From Bacillota bacterium (GTDB lineage: Bacteria > Bacillota > Clostridia > Lachnospirales > Lachnospiraceae): a stretch of DNA of 64,000 nt. A program made the translations under genes and the position numbers. The DNA is taken from positions 496,001-560,000 of the forward strand of contig JAEWMB010000020.1 of the NCBI GenBank assembly GCA_023457255.1, given 5' to 3'. Shown here one piece after another: positions 17,773 to 25,972 of the stretch (positions within the stretch are counted from its first letter, which is position 1; each line of letters begins with the position of its first letter). The notes beneath the pieces are model-generated. The model searched no databases, was not told the DNA's origin, and saw only the letters and a program-made list of their open reading frames with translations.

Positions 17773-18513
17773 CTATTCACATCGCAGCATTTCCTTTTTC
17801 AAACGCTTAATTATCTTCTTCTCCAAACGTGAAATATAAGACTGTGAAATCCCCAGCATATCTGCCACTTCTTTCTGAGTACGTTCATTTCCATCCGCAG
17901 TATTTAAACCAAATCGCAGGGAGACTATTATCTTTTCACGGTCATTTAGTTTTGACAGCGCTCTTCCAAGAAGTTTCTTATCAACCTCGTCCTCTATATT
18001 CTTATATATGACATCCTCCTCCGTACCAAGGATATCAGATAATAACAATTCATTGCCATCCCAATCTACATTGAGAGGTTCATCAATCGATACCTCAAGC
18101 TTTGTTTTACTATTTCTTCTCAGATACATCAAAATTTCATTTTCAATACAGCGAGAAGCATAAGTAGCCAGCTTAATATTTTTTTCCGGATTAAATGTAT
18201 TAATTGCCTTGATTAATCCAATTGTTCCTATCGAGATTAAATCCTCTACCCCTACTCCTGTGTTATCGAATTTTTTCGCTATGTAAACTACCAATCTTAG
18301 GTTATGTTCCACCAGCAAAGATTTTGCCTCTACATCATCTGATGTACCAAGCTTCATAATAGCATCCGCTTCTCTCTTGGCATCCAAAGGAGCCGGCAAA
18401 ACCTCAGCTCCCCCAATATAGTGAATTTCTCCCTTTTTTTTCAAGAATAACTCACGGAAATTTGGTATCATACGGAACTGAAATTTATTTTGGATTGAAA
18501 TTTTTAATAGCAT
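17773..18513 (-). CDS. sigE: RNA polymerase sporulation sigma factor sigma-E (pro-protein)
   Basis: 246-residue mother-cell sigma factor made as an inactive precursor. The N-terminal stretch before IHYIGGAEVLPAPL is the pro-sequence that SpoIIGA removes. Region 2 reads VEHNLRLVVYIAKKFDNTGVGVEDLISIGTIGLIKA, and region 4 closes with the HTH RTQKEVADMLGISQSYISRLEKK. The start at 18513 is eight bases after GGGAG; the frame extends to 18558 but without support. It begins 16 bases after spoIIGA, so both are one transcript under the Spo0A-type control region at 19444-19539. Confidence 0.97.
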   Translation of the reverse strand: MLLKISIQNKFQFRMIPNFRELFLKKKGEIHYIGGAEVLPAPLDAKREADAIMKLGTSDDVEAKSLLVEHNLRLVVYIAKKFDNTGVGVEDLISIGTIGLIKAINTFNPEKNIKLATYASRCIENEILMYLRRNSKTKLEVSIDEPLNVDWDGNELLLSDILGTEEDVIYKNIEDEVDKKLLGRALSKLNDREKIIVSLRFGLNTADGNERTQKEVADMLGISQSYISRLEKKIIKRLKKEMLRCE

Positions 18514-18529
18514 TTGGCAAGCTCCCTTC

Positions 18530-19414
18530 TCATTTTCCCATTTGACTTTCCTGTCCACCTACAATTCCCAAAAGATCTGTATGCAGCAATACCTGATAAG
18601 TTTCACGATTCGCAAATCCTTGACTTGATAAAGCAGCAATCACCTCATGATTGCAGATACAGTCATTTGAATTACTTATAATAATCTTCTTCAATCGGAT
18701 CCCAAATAAAAGTCCATTGTGTTTCCCTACGGAACTATATGGAATAACGCGAATTCGATTGGGATGTAATTCCTTTAATTGATTCATTTCTTTCTCTAAT
18801 AGTTTTTCATCCACCACTATTACTGGTTTTCCGGAAATCGGATCTCTTAACGAGTTACCCGTATCCATAAACCCTTTGCATACAACAGGTTCCTCATCAT
18901 CAATATAAAGCTCTACAGAGTACAATTCTTCAATCTTTTTGCTATTTTTCCTCCATATCATACAGACGAAGCTAAAAAGCAGCAGAGTAAGGACCGTGAT
19001 AAAAACAATCGAAGTAATCTTCTTCTCCCCTTGTAATAGCTCTTGATACACAAGGTTTAAGTAGTATCTTGTTTGCGTATTCAGATAAAAAGAATTAACC
19101 ATTCCTCCAAGTACAAAGGAAGAAATCAATAATACAAGATAATTACTTAGAAATGCACGCTTATTACGGACTCCAAAAGAAATCATAGTCATCAAAAAAC
19201 CAGTCAATCCATACCCAATCACCAGATAGAAAAAAAGCTCTGACATAAAATAAATATTGACTATGCATGATAGTACGGCACCTGCGAAAGAACCTAGAAA
19301 CAAACGGTATTTTTTCCCTTCCTGACGCCGTAATTTTTTTACAAGGATCAGCAAAATCAAGTCCATAATAAAGTTAATTAGAAAGAGTACATCGATATAT
19401 ACTTCGAGCTGCAA
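18530..19414 (-). CDS. spoIIGA: Sigma-E processing aspartic peptidase SpoIIGA
   Basis: 294 residues: five hydrophobic segments in the first 155 residues, then a cytoplasmic domain with the aspartic-protease signature MDTGNSLRDP (catalytic Asp184). SpoIIGA cleaves pro-sigma-E after a signal from the forespore. The gene starts at a TTG (19412-19414) about five bases after GGGGTG; no ATG is nearby in frame. It is followed at 16 bases by its substrate gene sigE, the classic pair. Confidence 0.96.
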   Translation of the reverse strand: MQLEVYIDVLFLINFIMDLILLILVKKLRRQEGKKYRLFLGSFAGAVLSCIVNIYFMSELFFYLVIGYGLTGFLMTMISFGVRNKRAFLSNYLVLLISSFVLGGMVNSFYLNTQTRYYLNLVYQELLQGEKKITSIVFITVLTLLLFSFVCMIWRKNSKKIEELYSVELYIDDEEPVVCKGFMDTGNSLRDPISGKPVIVVDEKLLEKEMNQLKELHPNRIRVIPYSSVGKHNGLLFGIRLKKIIISNSNDCICNHEVIAALSSQGFANRETYQVLLHTDLLGIVGGQESQMGK

Positions 19415-19443
19415 TGTTCACCCCGCCTCCATTTACTGGTATT

Positions 19444-19539
19444 ATTATACCGAATATGCTTGGAATATTTTGTTGTAACGTGGTATTTATCACAAAGAAT
19501 TCATTTCTCATATTTTTTAACTTTCGATATTATTCGCCA
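19444..19539 (-). promoter_or_regulatory. spoIIGA-sigE control region with Spo0A-box-like sites
   Basis: Minus strand: a TATAAT -10 box (19444-19449) with no good -35 at 17 bases. Upstream are a TTTGTGATAA site (19487-19496, 8 of 10 bases of the 0A-box consensus) and two tandem 7-mers ten bases apart, TATCGAA (19523-19529) and TGGCGAA (19533-19539, matching TGNCGAA). Their positions, about -58 to -49 and -103 to -86 from the start, resemble the two Spo0A regions of B. subtilis spoIIG (established there). Binding here is inferred. Confidence 0.6.
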
Positions 19540-19574
19540 TATACGATTGAAAAGAATAAAAATTAGCAATAAAA

Positions 19575-19621
19575 CGCAAAAAGACCTTTTAAGCAAACCT
19601 GATATTTTGTCGCTTAAAAGG
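19575..19621 (-). terminator. Terminator after ftsZ
   Basis: A 10-bp stem (CCTTTTAAGC / GCTTAAAAGG), 17-base loop, then TCTTTTTGCGTTTT on the minus strand, starting 36 bases past the ftsZ stop. It isolates the dcw cluster from spoIIGA-sigE. Confidence 0.85.
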
Positions 19622-19656
19622 CCAATCTTCCTATAAATGATATGCACAATAAAAAA

Positions 19657-20862
19657 TTATTTATTTCTGTTCTTTTGTAAAAACTCAGGTATTTTGATTC
19701 CACCTGATTCTGAAGCTGTATTACTAACTTGTCCAAGATTATGAGGAGCATAATTATTTGGCTGCGGTCTTACAAAACTATTCGCATTTGTCTGTGGATT
19801 ATTCACTGGCTTATTATATGTAGGCAGTGTTCCTGATGCAATTCCCATCTTATTTGTAGCTGCTGCATCGTTTCTCATAAAACTTGGAGTCTTTACCTGA
19901 TTCTTACTCCCCTTTTCCTCAAGGCCTGTTGCAATTACAGTAATCACAGCCTGATCCGGAACCGACTCATCGTACATTGCACCAAAGATAATATTTGCAC
20001 TATCTCCTGCAAGCTCCTGCACAAATGTTGCCGCTTCATTTGCTTCAATAAGACTAAGATCACCAGAAATATTAATTATTACATGGCTCGCACCTTCAAT
20101 CGTAGTTTCCAATAACGGACTTGTGATGGCTTGTTTTACAGCTTCTGTACACTTATCATCACCGGTGCCGATACCGATACCAATATGCGCAATGCCCTTA
20201 TCTTTCATTACAGTCTGAACGTCGGCAAAGTCAAGATTAATAAGACCCGGTACATTAATAAGATCTGTAATACCCTGAACACCCTGCTGCAATACCTCAT
20301 CCGCTTTTCTTAAAGCATCCGGCATTGTCGTGCGTCTATCAACAATTTCTAATAATTTATCATTCGGAATAACGATTAAAGTATCTACATTTTCCTTTAA
20401 CTTCTCAATCCCATTCACCGCATTATTCATACGTTGCTTTGCTTCAAACTTAAATGGCTTAGTTACAATACCCACTGTGAGGATTCCCATACTTTTTGCG
20501 ATGGAAGCAACTACCGGTGCCGCACCGGTTCCGGTACCGCCGCCCATACCGCAAGTAACGAATACCATATCCGAACCTTTGATAATTTCGGTTAATTCTT
20601 CCCTGCTCTCCTCTGCAGCCTTTTCACCAATCTCAGGCTGCGCTCCGGCTCCAAGTCCTTTGGTAAGTTTCTCGCCAATTTGTATACATTGAGGAGCCTT
20701 ACAATTTTTCAGATGCTGCTTGTCCGTATTTACACAAACAAATTCAACACCCAATATATTTTCTTCAATCATACGGTTCACCGCATTATTACCTGCTCCA
20801 CCAACTCCGATTACAAGTATCTTTGCAGCAGAATCCGATTCATTCATTCTTATCTCAAGCAA
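19657..20862 (-). CDS. ftsZ: Cell division GTPase FtsZ
   Basis: 401-residue tubulin homologue that polymerises into the cytokinetic ring. The GTP-binding GGGTGTG tubulin signature is at 107-113, the VIGVGGAGNNAVNRM block at 17-31 and the T7 catalytic loop LINLDFADV near residue 210. A variable N/P/Q-rich linker leads to the C-terminal peptide IPEFLQKNR that docks partner proteins. The start is TTG (20860-20862), seven bases after AAGGAGG; the beginning MLEIRM matches the MLEF start of B. subtilis FtsZ, and the next ATG is 22 bases from the site. It is the last gene of the cluster, with its own promoter upstream. Confidence 0.98.
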   Translation of the reverse strand: MLEIRMNESDSAAKILVIGVGGAGNNAVNRMIEENILGVEFVCVNTDKQHLKNCKAPQCIQIGEKLTKGLGAGAQPEIGEKAAEESREELTEIIKGSDMVFVTCGMGGGTGTGAAPVVASIAKSMGILTVGIVTKPFKFEAKQRMNNAVNGIEKLKENVDTLIVIPNDKLLEIVDRRTTMPDALRKADEVLQQGVQGITDLINVPGLINLDFADVQTVMKDKGIAHIGIGIGTGDDKCTEAVKQAITSPLLETTIEGASHVIINISGDLSLIEANEAATFVQELAGDSANIIFGAMYDESVPDQAVITVIATGLEEKGSKNQVKTPSFMRNDAAATNKMGIASGTLPTYNKPVNNPQTNANSFVRPQPNNYAPHNLGQVSNTASESGGIKIPEFLQKNRNK

Positions 20863-21012
20863 GGTAGTTCCTCCTTCTTTATCATCCTTCTATTCTCATA
20901 CTAGTGACCTATAGTCACGTATTCTGCATCGCAGATTGATGTATTTTCTACCGAATATTGGAAGTACAACATATTGTGTCATACTGTATCTAATATAATT
21001 ATTCTATACTAT

Positions 21013-21041
21013 ATAATATCTATAAATTAAGAAAATATCAA
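21013..21041 (-). promoter_or_regulatory. Sigma-A-type promoter of ftsZ
   Basis: On the minus strand, TTGATA (21036-21041), 17-base spacer and TATTAT (21013-21018), in the 211-base gap after ftsQ. The leader would be about 145 bases and contains a small GTGAC/GTCAC hairpin. ftsZ can therefore be expressed independently of the cluster. Confidence 0.75.
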
Positions 21042-21073
21042 GTAGTATTTACAATTTTTATACAAAAATATAT

Positions 21074-21820
21074 TTAATTTAGCAGTTTCGAAATTATTTT
21101 TTTATTATTCTTGCTATAGTTTTTCATATCGATACTAAGTTTTTTATCCCCTGCCGCATTAAGAACATTTCTAAGGGCTGCCATCTGTTCATCATAAAAA
21201 TCTTTCCTCCCTAATAAGATTTCTGAACCACTTGAAGTTAAGATTAATTCATAGTCAGAATTGAATCGCATCCCATCAATTGGCAGCTCATTCTTCTTAA
21301 TTAGTTTTGTCACATGTAAGATAGTCTCAAATAAACCTTCTTTTTGAATCTCAAGTTTTTCATGCATTACCAACTTATCAAACTTTAGCCCTGTAACTTG
21401 GGGGATATCTTCTAATTTCTCTTTTGTACTTTCCACCACAATACCATCCTTATCAAAATATAAGTAACTGCCCATCATCTCTACGCAGCCCACTACTAGC
21501 TTCTCATATACTGTGACATGAATGGTATTGCGATTCTCCATAGAAATATCAACTTTTTCAACAAAGGGTATGGATACCGGATCACTGAAACGCTGTCTAA
21601 AATAATAAAACAACGTTATTCGATCCGTTTTTTTTGTTATCAGGCGGTTTTTTATTTCTTCTTCTGTATATCTTGTAGTACCTTCTACGATAACATTTTC
21701 TAAACGAAAATTCATCAATAGGACCATTACCGCAATCAATATAATAAGAAGTGCCGTTAGTATAATATACAATGCCGATAATTTTTTCCTTCTTACCCTC
21801 TTTTGTAGTTGCCTTACCAT
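21074..21820 (-). CDS. ftsQ: Cell division protein FtsQ/DivIB
   Basis: 248-residue bitopic division protein. A short basic N-terminus (RQLQKRVRRKK) is followed by one membrane segment at about residues 15-38, then an external POTRA domain starting FRLENVIVEGTTRYTEEEI and a beta domain. FtsQ/DivIB links the early ring to the septal wall synthases through FtsL and DivIC. The start follows GGGAGG by nine bases. It lies between murA and ftsZ, its standard dcw position. Confidence 0.9.
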   Translation of the reverse strand: MVRQLQKRVRRKKLSALYIILTALLIILIAVMVLLMNFRLENVIVEGTTRYTEEEIKNRLITKKTDRITLFYYFRQRFSDPVSIPFVEKVDISMENRNTIHVTVYEKLVVGCVEMMGSYLYFDKDGIVVESTKEKLEDIPQVTGLKFDKLVMHEKLEIQKEGLFETILHVTKLIKKNELPIDGMRFNSDYELILTSSGSEILLGRKDFYDEQMAALRNVLNAAGDKKLSIDMKNYSKNNKKIISKLLN

Positions 21821-21972
21821 AGAAAGTAACCTCCCGCTTAATTTTTACACTAGTCCCATGGCTGTTTCACGGCTGTAAGAAGCTAGTGTGAAGTTTTAGA
21901 GTTTCTTAGGAGGCTATCTTGGCACCTTAGAAATTCTCTTCCACAAATAAAACATGCCCCTTTGCAGGCCAT

Positions 21973-21995
21973 GTGAAAGAATTTTGTTCTTTCAC
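21973..21995 (-). other. Hairpin overlapping the murA stop codon
   Basis: A perfect 9-bp stem (GTGAAAGAA / TTCTTTCAC) with a five-base loop; the murA TGA lies inside it. There is no T-run. It may slow decay or tune coupling between murA and ftsQ, 170 bases downstream; the function is unknown. Confidence 0.5.
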
Positions 21996-23254
21996 TCTAC
22001 TTCCTTTATCATTCGAATATTAGCATTTAGGTTTCGCAAGTCCTTGCAGATATCCACATACCCTCGTTCAATATATTCTGTATTGCGAACTACGGTGATT
22101 CCTTCTGCTGTCAACCCGGCAATTAATAATGCCGCACCACCACGCAAATCCCTGGCTACTACCTCCGTGCCCCTTAGTTTTCTTAGCCCTTGAACAATCG
22201 CTTTATTATCTTCAATATTAATGAGAGCTCCCATTTGATTTAAATCATCTACAATATTAAAACGTGCATCAAATATACGCTCTTCTATAATACTTTCACC
22301 ATAGCTGACCGACATCAGGCTTAGAAACTGTGACTGCATATCGGTTGGAAATCCCGGAAATGGTTCCGTAGTGATAATTCCCGGTGATTGCAGAGTACCT
22401 TTTCTTTTAATAAACGCTTTATTTTCCCGAATGTCTATCAAACACCCCATCTTGCGAAGCACATAGATGACTTCTGATAAATCTCGTTCAATTACTCCAT
22501 GGATTACAGCATAGCCTGATGCGGCAGCTACCGCAGTCAGATACGTTCCGGCAACGATCCGGTCCGGTGGGACCTGATAGCTTGTATCATGTAACTCATC
22601 TACTCCTTCGATACGCAGGCAAGACGTACCTAATCCTGTAATCTTTGCTCCGGATTGAATTAAAAATTCACATAATGCCGTAATTTCCGGTTCTCTTGCC
22701 GCATTCACTATTTCTGTTATTCCCTCTGCCATAACAGCCGCCAGCAAAACATTTTCTGTAGCTCCAACACTTGGTGATGGAAACTCAATTTTGGTACCCC
22801 GCAATTTTAAAACATTGCAAGTTAGAACATTATCTTCATCCTCCAAAACTACTCCCATCTTCTTTAGTGAATTCACATGAATATCGATTGGTCTTTTTCC
22901 AATGGTACATCCACCTGGATATGAGATTACTGCATGTTTATTTCTGCTAAGTAACGCCCCTAAAAATAAAATGGACGCGCGGGTTTTCTTTGCAGTATCC
23001 TGAGTGACCGGAATTGGATTCACCTTAGTGGCATCTATAATTAAAGTACTGTTGTCCCATTTCACCTGACATCCCAGATCCTCCATAATAAGGAGCATGT
23101 CAGAAACATCAGAGATACAAGGACAATCCTTTAATACAGTAACACCTGCATGCAAAAGAGAAGCTGCAAGGATTGGCAAAACGGCATTTTTAGAACCTTG
23201 TATAGAAACTTCTCCATAAAGAGAAGACAAACCTGAAACCACAACGGAAGACAT
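21992..23254 (-). CDS. murA: UDP-N-acetylglucosamine 1-carboxyvinyltransferase MurA
   Basis: 420 residues. MurA transfers enolpyruvate from PEP to UDP-GlcNAc, the first committed step of peptidoglycan synthesis and the fosfomycin target. The catalytic cysteine is present in PGGCTIGKRPIDIH (Cys116, against Cys115 in E. coli), so no natural fosfomycin-resistant Cys-to-Asp change. The QGSKNAVLPILAA block is at the N-terminus and PTDMQSQF later. The start at 23254 is seven bases after GAGGT; the frame extends 33 codons further to 23353, overlapping ftsW, but that extension is not part of the family. Its place inside the dcw cluster follows some clostridia. Confidence 0.96.
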   Translation of the reverse strand: MSSVVVSGLSSLYGEVSIQGSKNAVLPILAASLLHAGVTVLKDCPCISDVSDMLLIMEDLGCQVKWDNSTLIIDATKVNPIPVTQDTAKKTRASILFLGALLSRNKHAVISYPGGCTIGKRPIDIHVNSLKKMGVVLEDEDNVLTCNVLKLRGTKIEFPSPSVGATENVLLAAVMAEGITEIVNAAREPEITALCEFLIQSGAKITGLGTSCLRIEGVDELHDTSYQVPPDRIVAGTYLTAVAAASGYAVIHGVIERDLSEVIYVLRKMGCLIDIRENKAFIKRKGTLQSPGIITTEPFPGFPTDMQSQFLSLMSVSYGESIIEERIFDARFNIVDDLNQMGALINIEDNKAIVQGLRKLRGTEVVARDLRGGAALLIAGLTAEGITVVRNTEYIERGYVDICKDLRNLNANIRMIKEVE

Positions 23255-23342
23255 AATCATACCTCGAAATAGAAATACACTACTATCATATGCGATATCT
23301 TCCAATCGGTTACAGCCAAAACCCTTTCGTTGTCCCAAAGTA

Positions 23343-24488
23343 TCAGCGTTCATGTTCTATTTTATTCGAAACACTAAGTACAAGTCCCATCTCAACTAAT
23401 AAGACCACCAAAGAACTACCACCATAACTGATAAATGGCAACGGAATACCGGTTGCCGGAATACTATTTGTAACAACCGCAACATTGATTAATACTTGAA
23501 CCGCGATATGAGTAAGCACACCGGTTGCAATCAAACCGCCATACAAATCCGGGGCATTGATTGCTATTGTAAACAGTCTCCATATTAGAAGCAAGAATAA
23601 CATAATTACGGCGATTGCTCCAAACATACCAAGTTCTTCGCAGACCACGGAAAAAATCATATCATTATGTGCCTCGGGGATGAAACCTAATTTCTGCATA
23701 CTATTTCCTAGCCCTTTTCCAAATAAGCCACCGGATGCTATTGCATATAGACCTTGCAAAATCTGATATCCTTTTGGATGAGTTTCTACATTACGCCATA
23801 CTTCCACACGTTCTCCCCGGTAAGAAACCCCAAAGACCAAAAATGCTCCAACAATAATAAACAAGATACCCGCGACAATAAAGTACCCTTTTTTTCTACT
23901 GGCTACAAAGCAGATTGCAACCATGATAGCAGCAATGATTAACGCCGTACTAAAGTTTTCTACTACCACCAGACCAAGCAAGGGCCCTACAAAGGCTACT
24001 ACCCGGATAAAACCAAAGAAGTTATCAAGCCTCCTTGGTGCTAATTGAACTATGTAAGCGGTAAATAATACTACACATATCTTGGTCAGCTCGGAGGGCT
24101 GAAATTTTCCAAGACCTCCGAGAGAAATCCATCTTTGGGAACCACCTGTTGCTTCTCCAAAAATTAATACCACCGATTGTAATACAACGCAAATCAAAAA
24201 CAATAATGTGATTGGACGTAAACGTATCATCGGTAGTTTCTTAATATAAAAACGGTAATCTATCTTTGATACGATAATCATAATAGGAATACCAGCGATT
24301 GCAAAAAGCATTTGCCTTTTTAAAAATTTCGTGGAATCATTATAATACTTTGCTGCATTATACGAACTGGTACTATAAATCATCACTAAGCCGAAGCATA
24401 CTAAGAATATAATCAGAAACAGCAGACTATAGTCATAGTAATTTTTCGTCTTTCTCCTCTTGCCCTGTTCCATCTCTTCTCTGGTCAA
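23343..24488 (-). CDS. ftsW: SEDS-family glycosyltransferase FtsW (or SpoVE)
   Basis: About 381 residues with ten membrane segments. SEDS proteins polymerise lipid II glycan strands with a class B PBP partner; FtsW does so at the division septum and SpoVE in the spore cortex. Family marks: VMIYSTSSY near the start, GGSQRWISLGGLGKFQPSELTK, the GEELG-type loop VVCEELGMFGA and the C-terminal IPLPFISYGGSSLV. Its partner candidates are the two class B PBPs upstream in the same cluster. The start is uncertain: TTG at 24488 is eight bases after GAGG, whereas the in-frame GTG at 24497 overlaps that site. FtsW versus SpoVE cannot be decided from sequence. Confidence 0.92.
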   Translation of the reverse strand: MTREEMEQGKRRKTKNYYDYSLLFLIIFLVCFGLVMIYSTSSYNAAKYYNDSTKFLKRQMLFAIAGIPIMIIVSKIDYRFYIKKLPMIRLRPITLLFLICVVLQSVVLIFGEATGGSQRWISLGGLGKFQPSELTKICVVLFTAYIVQLAPRRLDNFFGFIRVVAFVGPLLGLVVVENFSTALIIAAIMVAICFVASRKKGYFIVAGILFIIVGAFLVFGVSYRGERVEVWRNVETHPKGYQILQGLYAIASGGLFGKGLGNSMQKLGFIPEAHNDMIFSVVCEELGMFGAIAVIMLFLLLIWRLFTIAINAPDLYGGLIATGVLTHIAVQVLINVAVVTNSIPATGIPLPFISYGGSSLVVLLVEMGLVLSVSNKIEHER

Positions 24489-24507
24489 ATGCTTCACCTC
24501 ACACTAC

Positions 24508-25884
24508 TTATTCATCTTTTAATGCATGGACATACTCCTTGAATAACATACCGCGTTCTTCATAATCTTTAAACATCCCCCAACTTGCACAGCAAGGAGA
24601 TAACAGTACAGCTTCCCCTGAATTGGCATGTTTAGCACAAAAGCTGACTGCTTCACTTAAACTCTCTACCATGACTATATTCTTAACACCTAATCTTTTT
24701 GCCGCATTAGCTATTTTTTCCCTTGTCTGGCCAAGCAATACAAGATAGGTCACTTTATCCTCAAAAGCTTTGATCCAGTCATCGTAATCAGAATCCTTAT
24801 CATAACCGCCGCCAATTAAAAGAGTTTTGGTCTGCATTGCCTTGATTGCCTGAATAGAAGCATCCGGATTTGTTCCTTTCGAGTCGTTGTAATATTTTAC
24901 TCCTCGTTTTGTAGCCACATACTCAATTCGATGCTCTACTCCCTTAAACCCTGTTACCGCTTTATAGATAAAATCCATTGGTACATTTAGGGCAATGGCA
25001 ATTCCCACTGCTGCCATTACATTTTCATAGTTATGCTTTCCAAGAATCTGCAATTCATTTATATCACAGACTACACAATTCTTCTCATTCTCCCGGAAAA
25101 CAATCTGATTTTCGCGAAGAAATAAACCTCTATCCAACTCTCTTGCACTGGAAAACCATAAAATTGCGGCAGGAATCCCTTCACTTGCTTTCCTAAGAGA
25201 GGAATCCTCATAATTCAAAACACAAATATTATCTTTTGTTTGATTCTTTGTGATATTTACCTTTGCTTCCATGTATGCTTCCATCGTATGATGGCGGTTC
25301 AAATGATCTGGAGTGATATTTAAAATAGCGGAAACATCCGGTCTAAAATCACGGACTGTTTCTAGTTGAAAGCTACTCATTTCCGCAACTGTAACTGAAT
25401 TTTTCTTAGTATTCTTAACCATCTGCGTATAAGGAATTCCGATGTTTCCTACAACAAAAACACTTTCATAATAGGTTTTCATTATCTCTCCCACCAAAGT
25501 TGTCGTTGTCGTTTTACCATTCGTTCCTGTAATGGCAGCTATCTTACCTTTAGAAAAATGATAGGCAAGTTCAACTTCACCAAGTATCACAACTCCTGCA
25601 TTCTTAAGTTCCATCACATAATCTAAATCAGTTGGAACTCCAGGGCTAAGAACAACCATATCAAGCTCGGATTTTAGATTAGGTGGTAAATCACCGAGTA
25701 TGATTTCTCCTTTGTAATCTTTCGGCAGTTTTCTCCTGATTTCTTCGTTGTTTAATTCTTCGTTTGCATCATAAAGAATGGTTTGTGCCCCTTCCTGCGA
25801 TAGCAATTCTATCGCAGAGATACCACTTTTTCCGGCACCCACAACCAATACTTTTTTGCCTGGGAAATCCATAATTTTCTCCAT
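24508..25884 (-). CDS. murD: UDP-N-acetylmuramoyl-L-alanine--D-glutamate ligase MurD
   Basis: 458-residue Mur ligase adding D-glutamate to UDP-MurNAc-L-Ala in the cytoplasm. The Rossmann-like VVGAGKSGISAIELL is at the N-terminus, the ATP-binding ITGTNGKTTTT loop at about 118-128, followed by the central HxxxH-type DHLNRHHTMEAY block and the C-terminal YNDSKGTNPDA and LLIGGGYDK motifs. The ATG lies four bases after GAGGT, within a 28-base leader almost identical to that of ftsI. It sits between spoVD and ftsW; the mraY gene often found just before murD is missing. Confidence 0.97.
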   Translation of the reverse strand: MEKIMDFPGKKVLVVGAGKSGISAIELLSQEGAQTILYDANEELNNEEIRRKLPKDYKGEIILGDLPPNLKSELDMVVLSPGVPTDLDYVMELKNAGVVILGEVELAYHFSKGKIAAITGTNGKTTTTTLVGEIMKTYYESVFVVGNIGIPYTQMVKNTKKNSVTVAEMSSFQLETVRDFRPDVSAILNITPDHLNRHHTMEAYMEAKVNITKNQTKDNICVLNYEDSSLRKASEGIPAAILWFSSARELDRGLFLRENQIVFRENEKNCVVCDINELQILGKHNYENVMAAVGIAIALNVPMDFIYKAVTGFKGVEHRIEYVATKRGVKYYNDSKGTNPDASIQAIKAMQTKTLLIGGGYDKDSDYDDWIKAFEDKVTYLVLLGQTREKIANAAKRLGVKNIVMVESLSEAVSFCAKHANSGEAVLLSPCCASWGMFKDYEERGMLFKEYVHALKDE

Positions 25885-25908
25885 TTTAACCTCTATTCAT
25901 ACGCATGC
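25881..25908 (-). repeat. Leader repeat copy 1 (murD start region)
   Basis: 28 bases spanning the murD start codon. Reading the minus strand it runs GCATGC, two variable bases, ATGAAT, one variable base, then GAGGTTAAAATGG. It matches the ftsI start region at 29990-30017 at 25 of 28 positions. In this copy the internal ATG opens a four-codon mini-frame (Met-Asn-Arg-Gly-stop) ending just before the murD ATG. Confidence 0.8.
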
Positions 25909-25930
25909 ATTCTGCGCATCCTTCCAAACA

Positions 25931-25947
25931 TGCCGCCAAAGGCGGCA
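25931..25947 (-). terminator. GC-rich hairpin between spoVD and murD
   Basis: Perfect 7-bp stem TGCCGCC / GGCGGCA with a 3-base loop, 25 bases after the spoVD stop and unusually GC-rich for this window. Reading order on the minus strand is spoVD then murD. The T-run after it is poor, so it may be an attenuator or mRNA-processing barrier rather than a full terminator. Confidence 0.5.
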
Positions 25948-25972
25948 CAAAATTAATTTTCCTAATTATAGG

